The notes: generated from the sequence alone by a model not told the origin. 64,000 nucleotides of DNA from Polaribacter cellanae (GCF_017569185.1 NZ_CP071869.1:3944501-4008500); one strand, 5' to 3'. Numbered from the stretch's first letter, positions 28,006-38,556 are shown. Numbers and translations: made by a program.

Positions 28006-29145
28006 ATGGTTCCAGAGAAAATTAAAAATATTATTGTAAAGTACCTAGGTAATCAGGCTTTTAGTTCAGAAATAGAAGAATTGGAGAAATGGCTCGAGAA
28101 AGATGATAACGAAAAATATTTCACTGAATATGTTAAAGTCAATTTTATAATTGATCTTAATTTTAAAAAGTTTAACACTTTAAATTCGGAAACAAAATTA
28201 TTAAATCTTATTTCCAGAGAAAAGAAAATGCAGAGATTAAGAAGAGTTAAATTGTTTTACAGGTATGTTGCAGTTATAGTAGTTTTTTTCTCCTTAGCTT
28301 ACTTCTACACTAAAAAAGAAACAATAAATACTGCTCAGCAAAATATCACATTAAAAATGGATAATGGAAATATTAGGGTTGTTGAGGAACAAGAAAATGC
28401 TAATATAAAAGATAAAGACGGAAATGTATTGGGGAGTCAAAAAGGAAATGTTATTGAGTACAATCCTAAAAATAAAATAGAGAAACTTGTATATAATACT
28501 TTAACGGTTCCCTATGGAAAACGTTTTGTTGTAAAGTTATCTGATGGCACAAAGGTGAATTTAAATGCAGGTACCTCTTTAAGGTATCCTGTAAAATTTT
28601 TAAAAGGTAAAAAAAGGCAAGTATTTATTGAAAATGGAGAAGCCTTTTTTAACGTGACTAAAGATAAAAAACACCCTTTTATAGTAAGTAATAAAAATTT
28701 AAATATAAAGGTTTTAGGAACAAAATTTAATGTAAGTTCTTATCCAGAAGATAAAAATATAGCTACAGTTTTGGTAGAGGGTTCAGTAAGTTTATATGTT
28801 TCTAATGATATTTATGAACCTAAAAAAGCTACATTATTAAAACCAGGTTATAAAGCAGATTTTAGTAAAAAGAAGGCCTCTATTAGTATAGAAAAAGCGG
28901 ATGTAGAAGTATGTACAGCTTGGATTGATGGAAGAATTATATTAAAACACATGAAGTTTAATGATATTATAAAAAAGTTAGAACGCCATTACAATGTAAA
29001 AATAATTAATAATAATAAATTTTTGGGAGAAGAATTTATTACTGCAACATTTGATATTGAAACAATAGAGCAAGTATTTGAAGCAATTAACGAATTACAT
29101 CCTATCAAATTTAAAATAAATAAAAATCAAATAATAATTAACTAA
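28006..29145 (+). CDS. FecR-family anti-sigma factor (DUF4974) of locus B
   Basis: A 379-residue anti-sigma factor with a short cytoplasmic part (about 1-82), one membrane helix (about 83-102, YVAVIVVFFSLAYFY), a FecR domain (LTVPYGKRFVVKLSDGTKVN; FIENGEAFFNVTKDKKHPF; VLGTKFNVSSYPEDKNIA) and a C-terminal DUF4974 domain (FNDIIKKLERHYNVKIINNN). It shares long blocks with the locus C FecR at 37372, so the two are close paralogues. The 148 bp to susC holds no gene. Confidence 0.93.
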   Translation: MVPEKIKNIIVKYLGNQAFSSEIEELEKWLEKDDNEKYFTEYVKVNFIIDLNFKKFNTLNSETKLLNLISREKKMQRLRRVKLFYRYVAVIVVFFSLAYFYTKKETINTAQQNITLKMDNGNIRVVEEQENANIKDKDGNVLGSQKGNVIEYNPKNKIEKLVYNTLTVPYGKRFVVKLSDGTKVNLNAGTSLRYPVKFLKGKKRQVFIENGEAFFNVTKDKKHPFIVSNKNLNIKVLGTKFNVSSYPEDKNIATVLVEGSVSLYVSNDIYEPKKATLLKPGYKADFSKKKASISIEKADVEVCTAWIDGRIILKHMKFNDIIKKLERHYNVKIINNNKFLGEEFITATFDIETIEQVFEAINELHPIKFKINKNQIIIN

Positions 29146-29293
29146 AACAATTAAAAATAGCCGATGAAATAATCACTTTTAACTTAATAATGAAAGCAAC
29201 ATTATTTATAATAAAAAATCGAAAGATGCTGCAACACCTTCCGATTAAATAATGTGACTAAAATTAACTAATCACTTAATACACTACAAAAAT

Positions 29294-32200
29294 ATGAAAA
29301 AAGTAATAAGGTTAAGAGTAAAATATTCTTTTCCAATAAAACTTAATTTAAAAATGAGAATTACTTTATTTTTATTAATAGTATCTCTTTTTCAACTTCA
29401 AGCCAATGAAATTAATGCACAAAAAACAAAAGTTACGTTAAATTATGCTAATGTTAGTTTAGAAACAGTACTCAATAAGATAGAATCTGTTACAAAGTTT
29501 AAATTTATTTATAAGGATAAAGAAATAGATTATTTGCAAAAAGTATCGGTTAACGCTAAAAAAGAGGTTTTATCTAAGGTATTACAAAATCTACTTTCAA
29601 AATTGAAAATTTCCTTTTCACTAAAAGGAAAACAAGTTGTTTTAAAACCTAGTAAAAAAACTTTACACACTGGTATTCTAAAAAAACAAAAACAACAAGA
29701 ACAAATTACAGGTAAGGTAGTAGATGAAAATAACCAACCGATACCTGGGGTTAGTATTTTTGTAATGGAAACGAAAAGAGGTGTGGTTTCAGATTTTGAC
29801 GGAAATTATACCTTAAAAATAACCAATGCTTCAGAAAAAACACTAAAATTTAGTTTTTTGGGCTATGTAACAAAAAAGATAACTATAGGCAACCAAAAAG
29901 TTATTAATGTAACCCTAAAAGAGGCTACCAATGCTTTAGATGAAATTGTGGTTACTGGGTATCAGGAAATTAAGAAATCTCGAACAACAGGATCTTTTGC
30001 TAAAATAAATAATGTAACTTTAGAAAATATTCAAACCTTGGGTATTATTGAAAAAATTGAAGGTTTAGTTCCTGGGCTAATTTCCGATAGAAATGGTAGG
30101 TTGGTACTTAGAGGTGTGTCTACATTTCGTAGTGGAGATTCCTCGGAACCACTAATTGTTTTAGATAAACACCCTATAGAACCAGAACTTCTTGAGACTA
30201 TTAATCCAGATGATATAGAATCTGTTACAGTTTTAAAAGATGCTGCTGCAGCATCTATTTGGGGAGCACGTGCTGCAAATGGAGTTATTGTTATTGTTAG
30301 TAAAAAAAACAAAAAAGACAATAGTCCGTTGGCTATAAACTTTTCAACTACTATTACATTTCAAAAAAGACCAGATCTTACTCAGTCTTCGGGTTCAACT
30401 TCGGCATTACTCGAATTACAAGAGCATCAAGCAAAAAACGGTTGGGCTTCTACAAATTTTTTACTCCCTAAAGGTTTTGCTACCTACAAATCGTTTTTTG
30501 ATGGTAACATTTCAGAATCAGAGAAAAACAATATTATAAATAATTTAAAAAAAAATGATTTAAGAAAAGAGTTTTCAAGATACTTACTTCGTAGCCCAAT
30601 CCGTAAAAACTATAATATATCTGCTTCTGGTAGTAGCGAAAAAAATGCTTACTATTTTTCAACTAGTTTTAATGATATATTAACTGAAAACCAAGGATTT
30701 AACGATGAGCGAATAAACCTTAATGCTAATAATGTATTTTACATAACCCCCAATTTTAAAATAAATACAGGCGTAACTGTATATATTAAACGTGAAAAAT
30801 TAAACGGGTATAAAAACTTTGAAACTGTGGCAGTAGATCAGTATGAAAGAATATTTGATAAAAATGGAAATTATACTTCAGTTAAACTTGCGGAAAACCA
30901 AAAAACGGGTTTAGTTCTTCCTTATGATTGGAAATATAATCTAAAAAAAGATCAATTAGAATTTAATAAAACGAGTAATGATAATACTTATAGGGTGAAT
31001 TTTGGTTTAGATTACAATATTAAAGACTATTTAAATTTAAATATAAATTACCAATATAATCATTCACAAACAGTATTTAAAGACTTAAATAATGAAAACA
31101 CCTATTTCACTAGAAATCTATTAAATGATTATACTTCGCTAAATAATGATGGAACCAGTGTAAATAATATTCCTTTAGGATCTATATTAGATGAAACAAA
31201 TTCAAGTTTTAAGTCTCAAACCATAAATGCACAAATAAATTTTAAAAAAAGATTTAATAAGCATGATATTGTTTTCCTTGCAGGGGCAGAAGTCAGGCAG
31301 GTTGTAGCAGAATCTTCTCTGAACAGGATATATGGCTACAACCCAGAATCATTACGAATAGATAACCATATAGACTATACCTCAAAAATTCCATTAGCTT
31401 CAAATCCTTTTGGAGTAAGTAATACAATACCATTCGTACAAGGGGTGTCGTACAACGAAAACAGGTATGTTTCTACCTATTTTAATTTAGGGTATAGTTA
31501 TGCCGATAAATATAAACTCTCAGGAAGTTATAGGTTAGATGATTCTAATTTATTTGGTGCTTCACCAAAATATAGAAACATTCCATTATGGTCCGTAGGT
31601 TTGGGATGGAACATAACAAAAGAAGATTTTTTTAATAGTAACGTAATAGATAATTTTGTTTTAAGAACTACCATAGGTACTGGAGGAAATATAGATAGAA
31701 CCACAAGCCCTTTTACTATTTTAAGAAACAGTTCTAATTTTAGAGCGTCTGGAAATAGATTGCCATATGCTTACCTACAAAGTCCACCAAACCCTACACT
31801 GCGTTGGGAAAAAACAACAACGCTAAATTTAGGATTAGATTTTTCGATATTAAATAGAAGGCTCTATGGCTCTGTAGAATATTACGAAAGAAAAAGTGTA
31901 GATTTATTAGCAAATAAAGAATTTAACCCAACCTACGGAATCGATTTTGCCTTATATAACGTTGCGGAAATGTCTAATAAAGGGGTGGACATTAATTTAA
32001 ATGCAGTAATAATAAAAAAACCATTTAATTGGACATCAACTTTAAATTTTAGTACAAATAAAAACAAAGTTGAGTCTGTGAGTTTTGACAATGAAAATTT
32101 TAACTCATACATAAACAATAGTCCAAGAGTAGGTTTACCTTTAAGACATCTGTATAGCTATAAGTGGGCAGGTTTATCAAACGAAGGGTTTTCTCAAGTT

Positions 32201-32788
32201 TTCGACAAAGATGGAAACATTATTTCTTATAATGATAATAGAACTTTCGAAATTGAAGATTTAACCTACAGTGGTGGGGTAGAACCAAAAGTTTATGGAG
32301 GGTTTGTAAATTCTTTTACATACAAGAACTTTTCATTATCAACAATATTTACTTATAAATTTGGGTATAAGTTTAGAAAATCATACTTTGATTATATTGA
32401 CTATGCTAATAGAATTCCAGACTTTGTTCCTAAAGAATTTGAAAATAGGTGGCGTAAACCAGGGGATGAAAACATAACAAATGTACCCAGACTTCCAGAT
32501 GATAATGCAGATTTAATATCTAAAAATAATACATTTTATATAAATGGCTCCCAAAATATTTTAGATGGTTCTCACATTAGATTTAAGCAAATAAATCTTT
32601 CCTATCGTCTTCCTAAAAGTGTTACAGAAAAACTAACCATTCAATCCTTAAAGTTTGGTTTTCAGGTAAGAGATTTGGGTGTAAAAGTATTTAATAGTGA
32701 AAGAGTAGATCCAGAAAACAATAGCTTTAATGTAGGGTACATACCTATACAACCCGAGTATACTTTTAGTGTAAATGTAAACTTTTAA
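29294..32788 (+). CDS. SusC/RagA-family TonB-dependent transporter (locus B)
   Basis: 1164 residues. Signal region to ~43 (ending NEINAQ), STN domain ~45-118, carboxypeptidase-regulatory-like domain ~135-212 (PGVSIFVMETKRGVVSDFDG), TonB-box area (DEIVVTGYQEIKKS), plug ~222-335 (DIESVTVLKDAAAASIWGAR) and a full barrel. The plug reads LIVLDKHPIEPELL where most family members have a VDGVP-type loop. The STN domain fits signalling through the FecR at 28006. It is followed 11 bp later by its susD. Confidence 0.94.
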   Translation: MKKVIRLRVKYSFPIKLNLKMRITLFLLIVSLFQLQANEINAQKTKVTLNYANVSLETVLNKIESVTKFKFIYKDKEIDYLQKVSVNAKKEVLSKVLQNLLSKLKISFSLKGKQVVLKPSKKTLHTGILKKQKQQEQITGKVVDENNQPIPGVSIFVMETKRGVVSDFDGNYTLKITNASEKTLKFSFLGYVTKKITIGNQKVINVTLKEATNALDEIVVTGYQEIKKSRTTGSFAKINNVTLENIQTLGIIEKIEGLVPGLISDRNGRLVLRGVSTFRSGDSSEPLIVLDKHPIEPELLETINPDDIESVTVLKDAAAASIWGARAANGVIVIVSKKNKKDNSPLAINFSTTITFQKRPDLTQSSGSTSALLELQEHQAKNGWASTNFLLPKGFATYKSFFDGNISESEKNNIINNLKKNDLRKEFSRYLLRSPIRKNYNISASGSSEKNAYYFSTSFNDILTENQGFNDERINLNANNVFYITPNFKINTGVTVYIKREKLNGYKNFETVAVDQYERIFDKNGNYTSVKLAENQKTGLVLPYDWKYNLKKDQLEFNKTSNDNTYRVNFGLDYNIKDYLNLNINYQYNHSQTVFKDLNNENTYFTRNLLNDYTSLNNDGTSVNNIPLGSILDETNSSFKSQTINAQINFKKRFNKHDIVFLAGAEVRQVVAESSLNRIYGYNPESLRIDNHIDYTSKIPLASNPFGVSNTIPFVQGVSYNENRYVSTYFNLGYSYADKYKLSGSYRLDDSNLFGASPKYRNIPLWSVGLGWNITKEDFFNSNVIDNFVLRTTIGTGGNIDRTTSPFTILRNSSNFRASGNRLPYAYLQSPPNPTLRWEKTTTLNLGLDFSILNRRLYGSVEYYERKSVDLLANKEFNPTYGIDFALYNVAEMSNKGVDINLNAVIIKKPFNWTSTLNFSTNKNKVESVSFDNENFNSYINNSPRVGLPLRHLYSYKWAGLSNEGFSQVFDKDGNIISYNDNRTFEIEDLTYSGGVEPKVYGGFVNSFTYKNFSLSTIFTYKFGYKFRKSYFDYIDYANRIPDFVPKEFENRWRKPGDENITNVPRLPDDNADLISKNNTFYINGSQNILDGSHIRFKQINLSYRLPKSVTEKLTIQSLKFGFQVRDLGVKVFNSERVDPENNSFNVGYIPIQPEYTFSVNVNF

Positions 32789-32799
32789 TTAAATAAAAT

Positions 32800-34200
32800 A
32801 TGAAAACATATATATATTCAGTCTTATTTATATTCTTACTTTCTTGTAGTAAAGATTATTTAGACATTGTTCCAAAAGGATTTGTAATGCTTACTAAAGT
32901 CGAAGATTATAGGTTAATGTTAGACCAGATAGACAGGAAAGGTGATTCAAATGGTTTTTTTTATTGTAGTGATAATGACCAATATTTATCGGACGAGGTA
33001 AAAATAACAGATGATTATAACAAAGTTTCTCCTTCGAGATATAATCGTAAGTCTATAAACCAATATTTATGGAAAGATAATAGTGTGGAAATAAATCAGA
33101 ACTTTAGAGATTTAGATTGGGATGCGCTATTCAACCAAATATACATTAGTAACATTGTTATTAACGGAGTTCTAGGTGCAAAAGGTAAAGTTAAAATAAA
33201 AGAACAACTATTAGCGGAAGCAAAAACTCACCGAGCTTATGCGTATTTAGTTTTAGTTAATTTGTATAGTAAGCATTATAACCCAACAACTTCCAATGCA
33301 GATTTAGGCGTTCCTTTATTAACAGAAGCTATTCTTGAAGGTTCTTTAAAACGAGCAACTGTTCAACAAACTTATGATTTTATTTTAGAGGATTTAAAAA
33401 CTTCTATTAAAGCTTTACCAGATTTTCCAGAATGGAACCATAGGCCATCAAAAGCATCGGTCTATGCTCTCTTAGCTAGAACATACTTGTATATGGGCGA
33501 TTTTAATAAAGCACTTACTTTTTCTAATAAGTCTTTAACCATTTATTCATCGTTAATAAACTATACCCAATTACCTGCAACTTCAATTGTTTCTTTATAT
33601 CCGAACTTAGTGAGTTTTCCGACATATCATGAAAACACTGAAGTTTTATTAGCTAAAGGAAGGTTGTCAGTTGCATATTTGCCAACCGAACTTAGCGATA
33701 CGCATTTGGCTCTTTTTGATACTGCAAATGATATAAGATATAAGGGGGTTTTTGCTAAAGACTTTGTAGCTCCTAGTTTTATTACGGTGGCTTTTGATGG
33801 CCAATTAGGGCAAGGTATTAGATTAATTGGCCCAAGTGTTCCAGAAATGATGCTAACAAAAGCAGAATGTCTTGCTAGACAAGGAGACATTACTGCACCC
33901 ATAGATATAGTTAACGATTTACGAAAAAAAAGAATTGAGAATGTTGTCGATTTAGGATACCCTGCAACTAGTAACGAGGCTTTAAGAATTGTAAAAGATG
34001 AAAGAAGAAGAGAATTTACCAATAAAGGACTGAGGTGGTATGACATAAAAAGATATAACGTTTACGACAATGCCAATATTACATTAACCAGAACGTATAA
34101 AGGAGAAACACAAACCCTGGCTCCAGGAGATAATAGATGGGTGTTTCCTATCGCAAAAATATATACATCTTTAAATCCAGAATTAGAACCTAATCCTTAA
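32800..34200 (+). CDS. RagB/SusD-family outer-membrane lipoprotein (locus B)
   Basis: A 466-residue lipoprotein with a very short signal peptide and lipobox (FIFLLSCSKDYLDIVPKG). TPR-like helices (EAKTHRAYAYLVLVNLYSKH), a SusD-like middle, and the C-terminal RagB region (MMLTKAECLARQGDITAPID; KDERRREFTNKGLRWYDIKR; WVFPIAKIY) are present. It partners the SusC 11 bp upstream. The next gene is a secreted M13-type peptidase 92 bp away, so peptide-like ligands are likely. Confidence 0.93.
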   Translation: MKTYIYSVLFIFLLSCSKDYLDIVPKGFVMLTKVEDYRLMLDQIDRKGDSNGFFYCSDNDQYLSDEVKITDDYNKVSPSRYNRKSINQYLWKDNSVEINQNFRDLDWDALFNQIYISNIVINGVLGAKGKVKIKEQLLAEAKTHRAYAYLVLVNLYSKHYNPTTSNADLGVPLLTEAILEGSLKRATVQQTYDFILEDLKTSIKALPDFPEWNHRPSKASVYALLARTYLYMGDFNKALTFSNKSLTIYSSLINYTQLPATSIVSLYPNLVSFPTYHENTEVLLAKGRLSVAYLPTELSDTHLALFDTANDIRYKGVFAKDFVAPSFITVAFDGQLGQGIRLIGPSVPEMMLTKAECLARQGDITAPIDIVNDLRKKRIENVVDLGYPATSNEALRIVKDERRREFTNKGLRWYDIKRYNVYDNANITLTRTYKGETQTLAPGDNRWVFPIAKIYTSLNPELEPNP

Positions 34201-34292
34201 TAATTTGCCTAAACCATTTAAAGAGTTGCTTATTTATTATTTTTAAGCTATTTTACTCTAATAAGATAATAAAGTAATTTAAAAGAAAACAC

Positions 34293-36236
34293 ATGTTAAA
34301 AAAAGTCTCGATTTTTTTGTTAATTATCGTTCTTGGATGTAAAAACCAACTACCAATATCTGAAAGTTTAGAAAAAAAACAAACTTCTGGAGTTTTTCTG
34401 AGCTATATAGACGCTTCAATAAAACCTGGAGACAACTTTACAGCCTACGTGAATGGTAATGGTTTACAACCCAAAATGGTAGAATTTTATAAATTTACAA
34501 GAAGTATAAATTCAAATATTATCAGTTCAGTTATTTCAAAACAAGGTTCTTTAAGCTCAGATGAACAAAAAATAAAAGACTTATATCAATCATTTATTAA
34601 CTTCAAGAAAAGAGATAGCATAGGAGTTTTACCTCTAAAACAGGAATTTTCTAAGATAGACGCCATTAAAACAACTTCTGGTTTAATGGCTTACTTTGCA
34701 TATGCAAATATATATGGGTATGAAGTTCCACTAAAAATAAATGTAAATAACAAGAAGCAAATCTTATTGGAAAAAGGAGGTTTGCAATTAGGAAATTCTA
34801 GAATTTATGTTAACACAGACAATAAAAGATATAAAAATTATATAAAAAATCTTTTTACAAAAACTGGATTTTTTTTTGATGAAAACACTATTTCATCTAT
34901 TGTAGAATTAGAAACCAAATTAGCGAAAATACATCAAAATATAGATAATAAAAGTTCTAATGAATCTACTGTTTTTACATTAAATAAACTCAATAATGTA
35001 GTACCTAAAATTAATTGGGATAGATATTTTAAAGAAGCTTTTTTAAGTATGGAGGTTAAAACAGTTGTATCTTCACAGGAATATTTACAAAAACTTGCAG
35101 GCCTAATTGAAATTACAGAATTATCAGTATGGAAGAGTTATTTAAAATGGGCTCTTTTATTTAAAGGTGCTACATTTTTAAATAAGTCTATTTACAATGC
35201 TTACGCTAGTTTTTATGGAATTAATATCTCTGAAAATTTTAATAGAGAAGCAGTACGCTGTATAAAAGATAATTTACAAGAATTAATTAGCAAAAAATTT
35301 GTAAAAACATACTGTACAGATAAAGTTAAAAAGCGAGTAGAAGATATTGTTTTAAACATCCAGAAAGCTTATGTTTTAAGAATTAAGAAATTGGACTGGA
35401 TGAGTAGTAAATCGAAAGAAGAAGCTCTTGATAAACTTAAAAAACTTAGAAAAATTATAGGTTATGTTGATAATTGGACAGATTATAATGATTTAGTAAT
35501 TACGCCTAACAACTTGTATGAAAATATTAGGCAACTTAATTTATTTAACTATAAACAAAGCCTTACTAGGTTGTTAGAAGATAGTATTAATAGTAACTCA
35601 AAAAGATTTTCACCATTAATACCCAATGGTTATTTTATGCCGAGTGAAAATAAAATATGGATTTCTGCGATGCTATTTAGTAGCCCTCCTTATTTTACAG
35701 AATCAGCAGAAGAAGCCATAAATTATGGAGCTATCGGTGCTGTAATAGGTCATGAACTTGGTCATGCTTTTGATTCTAATGGGAGTTTATATGACAGTAA
35801 GGGTGTTAAAAGAGATTGGTTAGTAAAAGAAGATAGGCAGAAGCTTAATAAAAAAATGGATACCCTTGTAAAACAGTACGATGCATATGAGATAATACCA
35901 GGTCATTATGTAAACGGAAAAGAAACACTAGGAGAAAATTTAGCCGATTTAACAGGGTTAAGTATGGCAATAGAAGCATATAAAAGATTACGTAAAGATG
36001 ATATTATTATTGATGGTTTTACATCTTTACAACGTATTTTTATTGGCTATGCATCAATTTATGATAATGTTAGCAATAATAAGTATTTTTTAAACAACCC
36101 CCAAAGTAAATATCCTCCATCCAAATTTAGAGTAAATGGTGTAGTAAGAAATATAGACGAATTTTATGAAGCTTTTCAAGTAAAACCTACTGACTCTCTT
36201 TATCTTTCCCCTAATAAGAGACTTAAAATATGGTAA
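34293..36236 (+). CDS. M13 (neprilysin)-family metallopeptidase lipoprotein (locus B)
   Basis: A 647-residue zinc peptidase of the neprilysin/PepO family, which cleaves peptides on the N-side of hydrophobic residues. It has a lipoprotein signal (LIIVLGCKNQ). The zinc site is HELGH at 487-491 and ENLAD at 548-552, preceded by INYGAIGAVIG. The C-terminus ends KRLKIW, as in the family (-W end). The usual substrate-binding NAY appears as NGY (PNGYFMPSENKIW). It is slightly shorter than the ~670-690 typical length. It closes locus B: surface peptide breakdown feeding the SusCD pair is the simplest reading. Confidence 0.92.
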   Translation: MLKKVSIFLLIIVLGCKNQLPISESLEKKQTSGVFLSYIDASIKPGDNFTAYVNGNGLQPKMVEFYKFTRSINSNIISSVISKQGSLSSDEQKIKDLYQSFINFKKRDSIGVLPLKQEFSKIDAIKTTSGLMAYFAYANIYGYEVPLKINVNNKKQILLEKGGLQLGNSRIYVNTDNKRYKNYIKNLFTKTGFFFDENTISSIVELETKLAKIHQNIDNKSSNESTVFTLNKLNNVVPKINWDRYFKEAFLSMEVKTVVSSQEYLQKLAGLIEITELSVWKSYLKWALLFKGATFLNKSIYNAYASFYGINISENFNREAVRCIKDNLQELISKKFVKTYCTDKVKKRVEDIVLNIQKAYVLRIKKLDWMSSKSKEEALDKLKKLRKIIGYVDNWTDYNDLVITPNNLYENIRQLNLFNYKQSLTRLLEDSINSNSKRFSPLIPNGYFMPSENKIWISAMLFSSPPYFTESAEEAINYGAIGAVIGHELGHAFDSNGSLYDSKGVKRDWLVKEDRQKLNKKMDTLVKQYDAYEIIPGHYVNGKETLGENLADLTGLSMAIEAYKRLRKDDIIIDGFTSLQRIFIGYASIYDNVSNNKYFLNNPQSKYPPSKFRVNGVVRNIDEFYEAFQVKPTDSLYLSPNKRLKIW

Positions 36237-36271
36237 TTTTTGTGCAAAAAACAGTTCACTTTTGTAAAATG

Positions 36272-36426
36272 TTCAGAGCAAAATCATACTTCATAATTTA
36301 ATCGACATTTTTCTTATGAACCTAATAAAAAAACAAGGCATTCAGGTAAAAAAGATTTAAAAATGGTTTGGAAAGATAAATATCTGCTAAAAAATATCCA
36401 GTATAAGAGTATGATTTTTCTCAGAA
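36272..36426. mobile_element. MITE-like element with 19-bp terminal inverted repeats
   Basis: The ends TTCAGAGCAAAATCATACT (36272-36290) and AGTATGATTTTTCTCAGAA (36408-36426) are inverted repeats matching at 17 of 19 positions. They enclose 117 bp with no credible coding frame. The total of 155 bp fits a miniature non-autonomous element or a deletion remnant of an insertion sequence. No clear target duplication is seen. It lies between locus B and locus C. Further right, around 36430-36463, a weak hairpin with a T-run may serve as a terminator. Confidence 0.5.
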
Positions 36427-36503
36427 GCTAAAATTACCAAAATGTTAAATTTGGTTATTTTTTTATATCTTTAGCAAAATTTTAAACATTTATTTTTGAT
36501 TAA

Positions 36504-37169
36504 ATGGATACTGCATCTTTGTTTAACTATAATGAAAACTTAAAAAAAAATGGAAATGAATCATTTTTTTTTAAGGAAAAGAAAGTTATAAATGGTGTCT
36601 CAGATTTACAATTATGGCAAGAGTTTAAATCTGGAAGTGAGTCTGCATTTGCTACAATATATAAAAACCACGCAGCAAAACTATATAGCTATGGTTTAAA
36701 ACTGGTAAGAAATGAAGATTTAGTAAAAGATTCTATACAAGATTTATTTGTTGATATTTGGAACTCTAAAGATAAATTAGCAAATGTAACTTCTATAAAA
36801 GGATATTTATACAAATCAATTAGAAGAAAATTAATAAGAGAAGCTACAAAGCAAAGAAAGTTTTTCGATAATACTAAAGATATAAGTAATCTGTTAAGTT
36901 CAACACCATCTGCAGAGTTTAACCTTATTGAAAAGCAACATTTTGATCGTGATTGTAAAATATTAAAAAAACATATTGCTACTTTATCGCAAAAGCAAAA
37001 AGAAATTATTCATTTAAAATTTTATGCCAACTTAAGTTACGAAGATATAATGGAGGTAATGTCTTTAGATAAAAAAGCCACCTACAACTTAATGTCTCGA
37101 ACAGTAAAAATTCTTCGTAAACAAATGAAATTTTCTCTTATTTTTCTAATGCTCTTATTTTCTTTTTAA
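36504..37169 (+). CDS. ECF RNA polymerase sigma factor (FecI-like) of locus C
   Basis: A 221-residue sigma-70 factor with an extra ~35-residue N-terminus. Region 2 is AFATIYKNHAAKLYSYGLKL and DSIQDLFVDIWNSKDKL. Region 4 is LSQKQKEIIHLKFYANLSYE with helix-turn-helix IMEVMSLDKKATYNLMSRTV. A hydrophobic tail (FSLIFLMLLFSF) ends it. It precedes a fecR gene by 202 bp that contain only AT-rich sequence. It is expected to activate locus C when its FecR partner is triggered. Confidence 0.92.
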   Translation: MDTASLFNYNENLKKNGNESFFFKEKKVINGVSDLQLWQEFKSGSESAFATIYKNHAAKLYSYGLKLVRNEDLVKDSIQDLFVDIWNSKDKLANVTSIKGYLYKSIRRKLIREATKQRKFFDNTKDISNLLSSTPSAEFNLIEKQHFDRDCKILKKHIATLSQKQKEIIHLKFYANLSYEDIMEVMSLDKKATYNLMSRTVKILRKQMKFSLIFLMLLFSF

Positions 37170-37371
37170 GTTCCACAAACTTCACATTTATTTCTTCTTT
37201 TTTTTTCTACAAAAGAAACATCTATTTTTAAGATAATTTTAAACATCATAAAAAAAAACGTTTTTTTTTTGAAGTAAAAATTAAACTTTCTGCTCTTGTA
37301 AAATAACACCTATTTAATGTTAGTGTGTTTTTGGTTTAAAAATTACTTTTTTTAGAAATTATAACTTTTAT

Positions 37372-38556
37372 ATGAAATATAATTATTTTGGTGTTGAAGA
37401 CTTCATAAAAGATGAATATTTCCAGAAATGGATTTTATCAACAGATGAAATGACAGATAATTTTTGGGAAAATTGGTTGTTAAAACATCCAAATAAAAAA
37501 GATGACGTTGCAGAAGCTAAACGATTTATTCTTTTAATGAATTTTAACCCAGATGAATTCTCGGATACAGATTTTAACACAACATGGCAAAATATTATTG
37601 AAAAAAGAGACTATGTAAACAAAAAAAGTAGCCCTAAGTTTTACATATTAAAAGTAGCAGCATTATTGGTTTTGTTTCTTAATTTGGGTTATTTTTTGTT
37701 AAATCAAAAAACAACCAAAAAAGCTCATGCAAAAATAATTATCCCTAATAAAAGCATTACTTTAAAATTAGAGAATGGTACTACCAAAGTTATTAAAGAA
37801 AATATAAACACTTCACTTGAAAACTCTAAAGGGAAGGTTTTCGGAAACCAAAAAGGAAACGAGTTAATTTATAAAAAAGAGATTGAAAAAGAAAAAATTG
37901 CATACAACACATTAACAGTGCCTTATGGGAAACGTTTTAAAGTTAAATTATCAGACGGAACAATAGTTCATTTAAACTCTGGAACATCTTTAAAATATCC
38001 TGTAAATTTTATAAAAGGGCAAGATAGATTGGTGTTTTTAGAAAATGGAGAGGCTTATTTTGAGGTAGCAAAAGACAAAGAGCATCCTTTTGTAGTAAAT
38101 TCTAACCAAATGAATATAAGGGTTTTAGGAACTAAGTTTAATGTTTCTTCGTACCCAGAAGATAGTAGTATTAGTACTGTTTTGGTAGAGGGGTCAGTGA
38201 AAATTTATGATGCAAATAAAACCTACAATCCCAAAACAGCATTTCTTTTAAAACCTAACTTTAAAGCGCTATGGAAGAAAAAAACAAAAAAGATTGAAAT
38301 AACAAATGCAGATGTCGATTTATACACAGCTTGGATATATGGTAAAATTATTTTTAGGTATATAACTTTTCAAGACATGTTAAAAAAGTTAGAGCGCCAT
38401 TATAATGTAGAAATTATAGACAATAATAAAACACTAGATAATAAATTATTTGCAGCAAGTTTCGATATTGAAACAATAGAAGATGTTTTAGAAACCTTAA
38501 ATACTAATTATCACATAAACTATACAATTAAAGATAATAAAATAATAATTAACTAA
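37372..38556 (+). CDS. FecR-family anti-sigma factor (DUF4974) of locus C
   Basis: A 394-residue anti-sigma factor: cytoplasmic part 1-85, one membrane helix (ILKVAALLVLFLNLGYFLL, about 91-109), FecR domain (LTVPYGKRFKVKLSDGTIVH; FLENGEAYFEVAKDKEHPF; VLGTKFNVSSYPED) and DUF4974 end (FQDMLKKLERHYNVEIIDNN). It is strongly similar to the locus B FecR, which points to duplication of the whole regulatory-transport block. The 219 bp before susC contain no gene. Confidence 0.93.
   Translation: MKYNYFGVEDFIKDEYFQKWILSTDEMTDNFWENWLLKHPNKKDDVAEAKRFILLMNFNPDEFSDTDFNTTWQNIIEKRDYVNKKSSPKFYILKVAALLVLFLNLGYFLLNQKTTKKAHAKIIIPNKSITLKLENGTTKVIKENINTSLENSKGKVFGNQKGNELIYKKEIEKEKIAYNTLTVPYGKRFKVKLSDGTIVHLNSGTSLKYPVNFIKGQDRLVFLENGEAYFEVAKDKEHPFVVNSNQMNIRVLGTKFNVSSYPEDSSISTVLVEGSVKIYDANKTYNPKTAFLLKPNFKALWKKKTKKIEITNADVDLYTAWIYGKIIFRYITFQDMLKKLERHYNVEIIDNNKTLDNKLFAASFDIETIEDVLETLNTNYHINYTIKDNKIIIN

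Noticed and set aside
33627..34046. 139-codon minus-strand frame opposite susD of locus B
   Set aside because: It is antisense to conserved RagB/SusD sequence; no motif or signal.
36300..36420. Possible transposase remnant inside the MITE-like element
   Set aside because: The short frames do not resemble any transposase I know, so only the inverted ends are reported.
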